The translations under genes were made by a program, and so were the position numbers. The notes beneath the pieces were generated by a model that worked only from the letters and a program-made list of their open reading frames with translations, made no database searches and was not told the origin of the DNA. A stretch of 64,000 nucleotides of DNA from Symsagittifera roscoffensis (Eukaryota; Xenacoelomorpha; Acoela; Convolutidae). The stretch covers positions 76,609,786 to 76,673,785 of the forward strand of contig NC_087065.1 in the NCBI RefSeq assembly GCF_963678635.1, written 5' to 3'. How positions within the stretch are numbered: the first letter of the stretch is position 1; every line of letters begins with the position of its first letter. Positions 21,833-33,800 of this stretch are shown here, piece after piece.

Positions 21833-24800
21833 GTCAGTTAAACCCAACACTCAAGCACTACACTCAGTAGCGTGCCGAGGGGGGTGCCAATCTAACTAAA
21901 TTTGAGGGGGGAGCGCGCGCCTAACAAAGGCAATGTTTTGGTCAAGTTTTTTTAAGTGCTCATAACGTAATTTTAGCCTGTTTTTTCACTGATAGTATTT
22001 TAAGAGAGCTTGGAAAATCAAATCGAAAATTGCCCCCCATCAAGAAAAATTTCTGAGCACGCCACTGACTATACTGAATCCAAATCGTATGAAAAAAACC
22101 GTACGAAAGAAACCGTAGGTGGTCTCAATGTTTTTAATCCGATGATCCAGGGGCGGTTTAAGGGGGAGGGGGCCGGTTGGAAGACGAATTTCTTTCTTCC
22201 TCAGGGATTTGACCCTCTACCGACCCAAAGGTGACGTTATCCGTTTTGAGATATCCATGATCCGAGGATTGAACAGACTAATATCCTAAAAAGTCGTATA
22301 CGATTTTACTACAGAATAATTAAGCAAAGTGAGTTCGAATTAAGAAAACTTGAAAACAATAAGATTGCACCATGCTGGCTTAATGGTGTTCTCCCAAAGG
22401 ACTCTAATTTGTATTTATGAGATTTTATAAATTAGCCTGTAACTAAATATCGTTTGGAACAATTTATTATGATGATTATATTATAAACAAAACAGTAAAG
22501 TTTATGCAAAAAACTGTATATGTTATATGTGTTTTAGCGCAGGAATGACAGCATTCAAAACAATCTATAAAACACAAAGATAGCCGACTCCGCAAGTAGC
22601 ACAGAATGTTCCAAAATTACAAAAACACAACAAAAGTTGCCTAGAAAACTTATTTCTGCTTTCTTTTTGCAGTGCCTATCAAAATTGAAAATGACATTTT
22701 GTTTTCAGAAGCCAAAAATTTGCAAAGTATGCGACCTTTTTTTGGGTCTTATGCACTAAACGGCCCAAAATCAATATTGCTTTATCTTGAAATAAAATTG
22801 TTCTGATCCAATCTGATTGGCTAATCTTAGCCAATCAAATGCAAGCAGCGCGGCCAGGCTTTTCAATCACCGTTTCGGCAGATAAAGTTAGTAGCCGAAA
22901 TCTTCATACTGAACTTGATCAAATAATCAAAAACATTCTAGGCCTATGTCCAGACAAGAAAAATTCAGAAAAATTACTTCAACAGAATACTTCTGTTTTT
23001 TAGATCATTTATGCTAATAATTTTATCTGCGTGAATTTTTTATTTGAAATGCCGGGCCATGCTGTTTGAATATGATTGGCCAATTAGCCACTCATACTCA
23101 ACACCAAGATTTTTTCGTTTCAAGATATAAAATTACTGATTTTGGGCCGTTTAGTGCATAAGTCCCGAATTTTTCGAACTTTTAAAATATTGTTTATTCG
23201 AAAATGCTAACGAAGCTTCAAAAACCGCTTATTTTTACTGAAAATCATTTTATAGCCTCAATGTTTGCTTTCAGTTCTGTATCTGCTAAATGTATCTGCT
23301 CAAAATTATACGAGAAGGCAAAAAATTGATTTCTATTTTTCATGACACTGAAAGTTTCAGAATTATTGAATTGTCGTTCGAATTTTGACTGTAATGATGA
23401 TTTTCGTGGGAAAATTTTTGAAATTTTGTCTTAAATATAACACTTCCGAAGACGAAGTTTCTCGCCAATTTCAGAGGTCTGCTATAGAAACACTTCTATT
23501 TTTTCAATCAATTGTGCTAATACTTTTATCTGCGTGAATTTTTTATTTGAAATGCCGGGCCATGCTGTTTGATTATGATTGGCCAATTACCCACTCATAT
23601 TCAACAATATGATTTTCGTTTCAAGATAAAAAAAACTGATTTTGGGCCGTTTAGTGCATAAGACCCGAATTTTTTGAACTTTTAAAATATTGTATTTTCG
23701 AAAATGCTAACGAAGCTTCAAAAACCGCTTATTTTCACTTAAAATCATTTTATAGTCTCAATGTTTGCTTTCAGTTCTCTCTCTGCTAAATGTATCTGCT
23801 CAAAATTATACGAGAAGGCAAAAAATCGATTTCGATTTTTTTTGACACTGAAAGTTTCAGAGTTATTGAAATGTCGTTCGAATTTTGACTGTAATGATGA
23901 TTTTCGTGGGAAGATTTTTGAAATTTTGTCTTAAATAAAACACTTCCGAAGACGAAATTTCTCCCCAGTTTCAGAGGTCCGTCCAAACAAAAGTTTCTGG
24001 CTAAAATTTTGTGTTGTCAAGTAGAAGTTGAGTGAACGGGCAATTCAACATATGGGAAATTTGCTCGAAACTGATTTTGCGAATCAGAAAGTCGTTAAAT
24101 TGAGACAAAAACTGAATTATATACTAAAAATGTTGTGTTGCTGCAATAAGTTATTACAGCAACACAATCAAATTCAATATAGCAAACAATGTATTTCAAT
24201 GCGGCATTCTGTTTTCTGTTCAGACCATTACAGGTAGGGGGTGTGAGTTATCATTCTTTCTGTGTTTACGAGTTGTGTAGTCTGAGCTTTAGTTTCAATT
24301 TAAAAAATTCTCAGTTTCAATCTTTTTTGAAATAAACGACCTAATTTGCTCTTCTGATTTTTACAAAATCTTCTCCGAACTCATTTTCGACTAATCCGTC
24401 TTAGTGAAATTATTGCAATGTTAGATTTTGAGGACTTGCTTTCTTGTTTTAGCTATTTTTTTAAACAAGAACTTAAATTACAGTGCTGAAGCGAAAACTA
24501 GAAGAAAGATCATAAATGTCATATCCTATTGCAGTAGTATTTTTCTATGATGCTAGAACATGTTCATCTTTTAAAAGATCTTTCTTAGTACCTAGAAAAA
24601 CCAGCCGGACATGTTCCCTTCAAACACACACTATAACAAGATTGCTCGTATCAGGGCGAAGCCCTAAATGTCCCGACTGCCTATTAAGGTTTATAGAGCA
24701 GTAATAACATTAAAAAATTAAAAGTAATAAAACAAAATGAAACTTTTTTTTTAAATTTGAAAATTTTTTAATAAAAATCATCCCCCCACACGCCATATAA

Positions 24801-27800
24801 AGTACAAAAAGATAGATTTCGTTCCTTGTAACAAATCAATTATGGCAAAAAATCTTCGTTCAACCAATTTGGAACGATTTATATGACGGATAAAATCTCC
24901 GCTTACGCGTTAATAGCGCGAATTATTTTGCGCGTTAATTGTCCCAAAATGGTCGAAATGCCCAAAATGGCAATCTTTAAACCCTCATAACTTTATGAAA
25001 AATGATCACAGGTGAAATATCTTTTCAAATTTAAGCTCAAGACAACAATACCTTTTGAATGATATTAGAAAATTCCGTCAAAAATGGCTAGTTAAAAAGT
25101 CGAAATTTGTCTGAAGAAAAAAAAAACCCACCCCGAGCACAAAGATTCCGTTACTTTCGTATCGAAAGTCGGAACAATAACAATGTTCAGGCCTTCCAAA
25201 AATTTAATGCTATTGTTTCAAAGATCTGATCCAGATTCACAGCGAAACGATATTTGAAAGTTTAAAATTTGAACAAGACTGCTCGTATCATGGCGAAGCC
25301 CTGAATGTTCCGACTGCCTTTTAAGGTTTATTGAGCAGCAGTAATACATAAAAAAATGAATTGAATCTAAATAAAATGAATTTTTTTTTCTTAAATTTGA
25401 AATTTTTTATGAAAATCATCACCCCACACGCCATATAAAGTACAAAAAGATAGATTTCGTTCCTTGTAACAAATCAATTATGGCAAATAATCTTCGTTCA
25501 ACCAATTTGGAACGATTTATAAGACGGATTAAATCTCCGCTTACGCGTTAATAGTGCGAATTATATTGCGCGTTAATTGTCCCAAATTGGTCGAAATGCC
25601 CAAAATGGCAATCTTTAAACCCTCATAACTTTACGAAAAATGATCACAGGTGAAATATCTTTTCAAATTTAAGCTCAAGACAACAATACCTTTTGAATGA
25701 TTTTTAAAAATTCCGTCAAAAATGGCTAGTTAAGAAGTCGAAATTTGTCTGAAGAAAAAACAACCCGCCCGAGCACAAATATTCCGTTACTTTCGTATCG
25801 AAAGTCAGAACAATAACAATGTTCAGGCCTTCCAAAAATTTAATGCTATTGTTTCAAAGATCTGATCCAGATTCACAGCGAAACGATATTTGAAAATTTA
25901 AAATTTGAACAAGACTGCTCGTATCAGGGCGAAGCCCTGAATGTTCCGACTGCCTTTTAAGGTTTATTGAGCAGCAGTAATACATAAAAAAATGAAATGA
26001 AACTAAAAAAAAATGAATTTTTTTTTTTAAATTTGAAATTTTATATGAAAATCATCCCCCCACACGCCATATAAAGTACAAAAAGATAGATTTCGTTCCT
26101 TGTAACAAATCAATTATGGCAAATAATCTTCGTTCAACCAATTTGGAACGATTTATAAGACGGATAAAATCTCCGCTTACGCGTTAATAGCGCGAATTAT
26201 ATTGCGCGTTAATTGTCCCAAATTGGTCGAAATGGCCAAAATGGCAATCTTTAAACCCTCATAACTTCACGAAAAATGATCACAGGTGAAATATCTTTTC
26301 AAATTGAAGCTCAGGACAACAATAATTTTGAATGATATTTAAAAAATTCCGTCAAAAATGGCTAGTTAAGAAGTCGAAATTTGTCTGAAGAAAAAAAAAA
26401 CCCACCCCGAGCACAAATATTCCGTTACTTTCGTATCGAAAGTCGGAACAAAAATGAAGATTGAATTACTGAATTTCCTGCTGAGCAACACAGCACTCTT
26501 GTTGTTTCAATCATATCACCAAACCTATTTCGTTGAGTTCTGGATAATTTGTTCCATTTTCACAGCGACGGTTTGTGTGTTTACTTTTTTCGACAAATAG
26601 CAAGTTGTAATCAAATAACAAAATACTGAACCTTTTTCATCGATAGTATCATTTTAATTAAATACCTACTGTTAAGAAGTTCGTACCATTCATCTTACTT
26701 TGTCATGAAATTTTGGAGTTTAGTTTGTCGCGATTAGTGAACGAGCGGCTTCAATCTGGTATCGGCGTCAAGCTGCATGAAATTAAAAATTAAGAACGTT
26801 TTATTAAGAAACCACGATTATTGTATGAGACAGCATAATGTATAGCGTCTGAGACAGCATCGAGAAAAAATGCATAACTTTTACAGTTTGAGACAGAACC
26901 GAAAAAAAATCACAAAAATCTGTCGAAACAAAGCAAAACAAATTCGGGGCGATGAAAAGTGTGATTGTACCGCTTTGACATTGTAACGTGAGTTATATAT
27001 TGTGATGGATATTAGATACCGCAACAGAGCTCAGCATCATTGCTGATAGAGCAAACCAAATTTAAGTGTCGCAAATGATGACTTGGTACAACTGTGATAG
27101 AGGGGTCCCAAGAAACTAACCTAATGTGAAAAAGTGACTCAAAATTGCTCAATTTAGTATTTTGATAATGCTAATTAAAGTACAAAATGAGTTTGCGCGA
27201 ATGCGACAGGTTAATTACGTTTGAGACAATTATTAGAAAGACCAATGGCGCATTTTGAGCTGATTATTTGTAGTTTTTGCCTAAAATTTATGTAATTTGG
27301 GACCCTCTATCACACTTGTAATAATGTTTTTTATGGTAATTTAAAATGAATGTTTTAAAACTGAAACGGAATCATGCATAAACCCCCCCCCCCCCCCCCC
27401 CCCTAAAAGACTTCGCCATTGAGCACGCTTGTAATTATTCTGCAAATAAACCATGTATAAAACATGCATTATATACAAACGCGCAAAAACGCGTTTATAC
27501 AAATGTAACTAATTATAAACTTTTAATTAATATTGATTTTGATGTGCTTAAAAACAGTTAAATCGACGTTTTTTTCATGTTTCGAAAATGAAATATTTTG
27601 AGTAGATGTAACATTCTCTAGAAAGTTGACGTGTGAAAAATTCATACTTTCTCCCCCTTAACTGATTGGGAGAATTTGTAAAAATTATCCTTTATATGTG
27701 AACTTGTTTCCTTGATGTCATTGGGATCCCAAGCCAGCCATATACTGTGCTAAGTCGATGAGTTAGCTTGCGTTCAAATGTTATGGCAACTCAGAGTATA

Positions 27801-30800
27801 AGATACTCAATTGAATAAATTGCAAACACAAATGTATATTTTAGACTCAACCATGTATAAATTTTTGCAAAAACACTCAAAAAAAGAAAATAAATCTGAA
27901 CCCATCATCGATCGCTTCCTGAGGCGAGAAGGCTGTCACCAAAATTGATAGAGAGTCGTTTCGTTCTTCAACCGTTTCAGCCTCTTCGGAGTTTGGCTTT
28001 TCGATGTTTTCAGTTTCGTTCAATTTTTTTTTCTGGGTTTTCTGCTGTCGCAGTCTGCTCGTCGACAATTTGGTATCACGTTCGCAAAAGTTTTCAGTCT
28101 AATCCGTCATCAAAAGTCCGGGCCATGGATTTATATTGGGCTCTACTGGTTCGGAGCTCAAAACGACAAAATCTGTCATAAGAGTTATGCCACCATGCCA
28201 AATCTTTCTTTGAATCTGTGAAAACTTCGGGTTCCGAAAACTCTTCACACCTCCATTTTTAATAATATTCGATCATCGAAGAAATACTTCAGTGATTTTT
28301 CGATAATATGGCCCTCGACACCTTCACTTCTTGTTTCGCTTCGAATGGTCTTCGAATGCGTCTCGAATACGCCGCTCAGCTTTTTCGAACACTTTGTCTA
28401 AATAATTTGGAGACTTTTTTGGTGATTTGGGGATTTTTCGGTGGCAATTTAAGAGATACTCGATTCAAGATTATCTATATGATATTTAAACGTGCACACA
28501 ACGAGTGAACAAAGTTTGCAAAAGCAACATCTCGAAAAAATTACCTAAATACTACCTGCCAATTCGCCGTTCGTTTCGCTTTTGCATGAAAAAACACACC
28601 AAAATTTTACATCTAAACAGCCTTGTTGAACTTGACTACTCTTATACTGAAGGATATTCTATACTTACACAGAGATTCAAGGTTGATCAAGCCTCGGATT
28701 GATAAATGAATTACTTTGTTGAATTCGCTTGAAAAATACAGAAAGAAAAACATAAGAAGGCTGGAAGAATAGAGAAACAAAATGATTTGTTAATAATCTC
28801 GGTAGACTAATAAGGTGATGATAAATTAATATGGCCATGAATTACAAAGGTGATGAAGTAACATAGCGGCAAATTTGTGGGAGCCCCCTCCCGCTTGTTC
28901 CCTCCTCACATGCCTCCCCCCTCCTCCTCCCTCTCCTTCCCCCTTCCTCCCCCACCACCCTTCTTCTATACACCCTTCCTTCTCTACCCCTTCCTTCTCT
29001 TCATCCCGAAGCAGGTAGTTTCAGCTATTTATTCTCCTGGAAATAAACAAGTTTTTGTAACAAAAAGTTTAAATGCAACTTAAGAAAGCACAGATGTAAG
29101 ATCAGTCTCTCTCTCTTTCTCTCTAATAATAATTTATATAATTTAGTATTCTCAATATTTCATTATTTCTGATTGGCGACATTGTCCTCTGTGTTATTTT
29201 TTAACCATTGCGCATTGTACGAAAAACATGTCGTTAACATATAGATAGATTGACGTTTTTTATTAGATTAACGAACAGTTTTTTAAAGGGTCGGGCTAGC
29301 TAGAAGCGTGCTTGTATTTATGTCCTTATGGATATTTTGAATTTTTTAGTGCGACCTAATTATTAGTTGAACTGCGTTTGGCTACTGTTGTAGTTTTGCC
29401 TCTGTGCCAAAATTGATTTCGAATTTTGAAACAAGAAAAACAGAAGCGTATTCAGAATCAATTTGAGTGCAATTAAAATTGATTTTTCAAATTAACGATG
29501 AACGAGATTGTTTTCGACAAATACTTTAAGTGTGTGGAAAACATGAACACTCCCGTAGCTAGGGGCTGTTCTTTACAAGATCTGAAATTCTATATTACTT
29601 ACATAAAATGATTTTCACATCTGAAAGTTGTTAATTGATAAAAACTAAAAAATATTCAGATCTAAAACAGAAATGATCAAATCTGAAAAAAATCTTGATT
29701 CATAAAGTTTCATATCTGGACTCCCATAAATTTACGGAAAAAAATTGATTCGGTTTTTTTTTATTTTCCAGAGTGATTGTGAAAAGTCAGAGTGATTGTG
29801 ATCAAAAATGAATTTTCCAATTTAACATTGAAGAAAATAGTTTTAACAAAATTTTTTGATGCAAAACTAAAATTTTGTAAATATATCAAATTAAGAAATA
29901 AAAATGTTTTTCATTATTAAAAGACTTTTTATCATTGTGGCTTAAATTAAAATGTTTTTCATTTTATTTCCCCACACAACATGTTAAGTACAACGGCATG
30001 TGGTAAGCAAGCCGTATCATCAGAAAACGACTAAATGATATTCCTTATTCAGTTTGAACGATTTGTTCTACCATTTTTCTCCGCTCGAACAACTCAAAAA
30101 CATCGCGTGTTACAGATCCCAATTACATTTAAATGATTAATTTTGAAACCTATATAATTTTACCAAAAACAGTGAAAAAATACAAAAAGAAGACTAATTT
30201 TTTTTTGTTATTTCACTAATCAAGTTTACAGCTTCAAAATGGCTAGTTAAAAATGGCTAGTTTTTACAGCCTGTTTTCAAAATGGCTAGTTAAAAAGTCG
30301 AAATTTGTCTGAAGAAAAAAACCCACCCCGAGCACAAATATTCCGTTTTTTTCGTATCGAAAGTCGGAACAATAACAATGTTCAGGCCTTCCAAAAATTT
30401 AATGCTATTGTTGCAAAGATCTGCTTCAAAGATTTCAACAGCTCAGCTAAGTTCTTTTTCGAATGCAATGATGTTTTCTGAGATCGTATTCAAAATCACA
30501 GCTTAATGTGAATGGCTCAGTACTGGACAATTAATTATATCTGGTTTTAATCTGGATGAAACAAGGATTGTGTAGATGGTTTTGATGCCCTGTTTTTTTT
30601 AAATGCTTTTAACCTGATTTTGATATGTTAGTTGGCGATCAATAAATATGCCTTAATATTCAACTTAATTAACCTCGTTTAGAGATCACTCATCAACTTG
30701 AATTGTATTTTTTTAAAATATTTTCAAAAACAAAAAAAATCAGTTCTATCCTGATTGATTATAATTATTTCATCATATTTGCTACTTCGTGAATAAGTAC

Positions 30801-33800
30801 CAAATGGGGGATATTTAGAGATATCAGATAAGAAAATAAGTTTAGTAAGAAATCTAGGACATAACAGTAATTGTTCCGACTTTCGATACGAAAGTAACGG
30901 AATATTTGGGCTCGGGGTGGGTTTTTTTTTTCTTCAGACAAATTTCGACTTTTTAACTAGCCATTTTTGACGGAAATTTTTTATATCATTCGAAAACTAT
31001 TGTTGTCCTGAGCTTAAATTTGAAAAGATATTTCACCTGTGATCTTTTTTCGTAAAGTTATGAGGGTTTAAAGATTGCCATTTTGGCCATTTTGACCAAT
31101 TTGGGACAATTAACGCGCGATATAATTCGCGCTATTAACGCGCAAGCGGAGAATTAATCCGTCTTAGAAATCGTTCCAAATTGGTTGTAAGAAGTTTATT
31201 TGCCATAATTGATTTGTTACAAGGAGCGAAATCTATTGTTTTGTACTTTATATGGCGTATGGGGGATGATTTTCATAGAAAAATTTTCAAATTTTAGAAA
31301 AAACATTTTTTTTTTCATTTTATTTTATTTCTATTAATTTTTTAATGTTGTTTATGTTATTAATGCTCCATAAACGTTAAAAGGCTGTCGGAACTTTCAG
31401 GGCTTCGCCCTGAAACGAGCAGTCTTGTTATGTTTTGTGTAGGATACTGGAACAAGTGGCATCTGCTGGTGTTTCTGGGAGTGTCCATAGTGGCCCTGCA
31501 GGACGGGGGAAATGTGCTATGGCCCATATTTGCAGCCGCACACATACCCCACAGGTGCAGGATACCCGGACTGGAACAAACAACCAATAACGACAACAAC
31601 TATAACTACAATAGCTACGATGACACTAGTTTTGATATTAGTAATATTAGTATGAAGAACTACGAAAGACAAGAGTTGCAGAATGTACCACACCAATTAA
31701 TCCAGCAGACATTCTTCCAAGGTAATAAACATTTCGCAAAAATTAGAAAAATTGATTAAAAAATTGAGAAACTGAAACCTTGCTTGCTTGTTTAAGACAA
31801 AAAGCAATAAAAATTATAGGTTTTCGCCTGTAAACTTTCATGACTAATTTTGCCTTGAGTTCGAAGAAAAAAATCATAAACGCATGAAGGTTGTGCAATT
31901 TTTTCGGACAATTGATTGTTCTGCTAAGATCCCAATGGATTCGGCTGCAGTGGAGTCCTTGCAGACAACAACGATGGCTGCACAGCACTAAACGCCAGTG
32001 TGGATGACGTCATATCCGAAGCCGAGGACCTGAATGTGACTTTAGCCGAACTGCTCTCTCAGCCGAACATGTCGAGTGTGTTGAGTGGTGCTGAGTTCGC
32101 TAGATGTGAAGAGATGTTCGGCTATGAGTTCATGCCTGTGGAAGCTCTTGATTCAGTCGTATCAGAGGTCAGTCTGGCTTTGAAAATAATGAAAGGCTGT
32201 GATACGTTTTCTTATCACTGGTTTTGTCTGAAAATTATGCAATCGCAGTTTGCAGTAAATAGTAAGTGTTTCAGATTTTGATGGTCAAATTCAAATTGTA
32301 AGATTCTTCCGAGCATCGAGAATGAGCACCGACCACGTACGGCAATCGGAACGCTAAAAAAACGCGCATGCGAAATTTTATTAATGAAATGTGATAAAAA
32401 TGACGTTTTCGACTGCTTTTAAGAAGGTTTCAGACACTAAATTAGTTAGTATAAAGTAGTCGACAAAATGTCTTACTCGGAACTCCTCATGAACAGGCAT
32501 TTTGTGACGAAAATTATGAGGAATTTACATGCAATCATTCAATTTGTAATTATGTTGTAGTCAGGACTCCTCATTATACAAATGTGCATTTTTTATTTCG
32601 ACTATTGAGATGATTTTAGGATTTTGAGATGATATATAGGCGTTGAAAGTTGGTCGACAAAAAATATGTCGTAGTCAGAACTGCTTATTACACAAACATG
32701 CTTTTCTTTAAGTTCGACTTGGTGTGTGGCGGGGAGATGTTCAGAAGGATAGACAAGTCTCTGTTCGTGTTGGGACAATGCATAGGGGCCATCATCCTCG
32801 GTCATCTCGCAGATGTGTGAGTGTGCATATTGAAACTAGACATGCTTTGATGAGACGAGAGATCCAATGGTGACATAATAGATCTAAAGATGGCATAGGT
32901 CTCATAAAGATAGAATAGATCGACGTTGGCTCTTTTTCCACCCTGCCTCCACCTGTGAACTTTTCTATGATGAATTTTGGTCAAAGTGTCCGATTATTAT
33001 AAGGGCTGGCATGCAGGACTAATTAGTCTATCCGAAGTATATTTTCATGCCTGTACTTGTACAACCACTCGTTACACCATAAAATCATTCTAATGTGAAA
33101 AAGGGGGGGGGGGGTGGTTTAAAGAGGACACAGAGCCCCAACGGTCAGATCGTAAATGCAATGAATGAGCTGAATTGCCTGGAAATAATAATACATGCTC
33201 TACTAGATATGGGAGGAAGACGCTGCTGATCACTCAGTTCTTCCTTGAGATGTTCTTCATCGTCGGCATGGCTCTGTCCAACAACATCATCCTCCTCATA
33301 ATCCTCCGATTCGTAGTCTCCATCTTCAACATGGGCAAATACCCCATCGCTGTCACCTTCGGTAAGCAAAAAGCTGAACTACTTGACAGTTAAGAGAAAT
33401 TGTCTTTATCTAAATATTGAATATCAGATGTTTTTCTGTTTTAAAGCTTAGTTTGCTTCAAATTTGTAGAAAAAAAAGGTTGTAGAACTGAGCCTTGTAC
33501 GCATCTGCATTTGCAAAGCAAGCTCAAATTTGCAAATCTAGTATTAAAAAGATTACAATTCTCTATCTGGATTGGACGTTAACATAGCTTATTAATGTCA
33601 ATTCTTGAGAAAAAAGCCATTTATAACCCATTCATCCTGTTTTTTTGCTACTGTTTTTTTTGTGGGTGTTGTTTTTATTACGCCCCCGTACCATCAAGGA
33701 TTCGATCTCCTGGCCACTTGAAGTCCCCCTTTTGACACTATTCTGAGACATCCATTTTTGGTTGATTTTTTTTGGTCTGATGTGTGTGCGTGTGTGTGTG

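Larger units (their letters stand above)
21833..31442 (+). other. Intron 1 of the SLC22-like gene, 9.6 kb of repeats
   Basis: Holds, in order: hAT-like MITE 21865-22067; MITE remnant 22148-22264; mariner-like foldback 22752-23158 and its partial tandem copy; the 0.6-kb triplet 24636-26449; mariner-like MITE 27089-27318; a C homopolymer near 27383; a coding-like relic on - at 27877-28400; a pyrimidine tract 28884-29007; and an inverted copy of the triplet element 30866-31431. No further exon is seen. Confidence 0.6.

Noticed and set aside
24516-24704. ORF ending LLVSGRSPKCPDCLLRFIEQ, echoed near 31360-31599
   Set aside because: The shared part is the hairpin end of the 636-bp repeat (LLVSGRSP); the frame is not kept in the other units.
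27380-27405. Long C homopolymer as a functional element
   Set aside because: Similar G or C runs occur at about 39022, 47971, 51820, 52290 and 52964; simple low-complexity DNA, lengths may be sequencing-uncertain.
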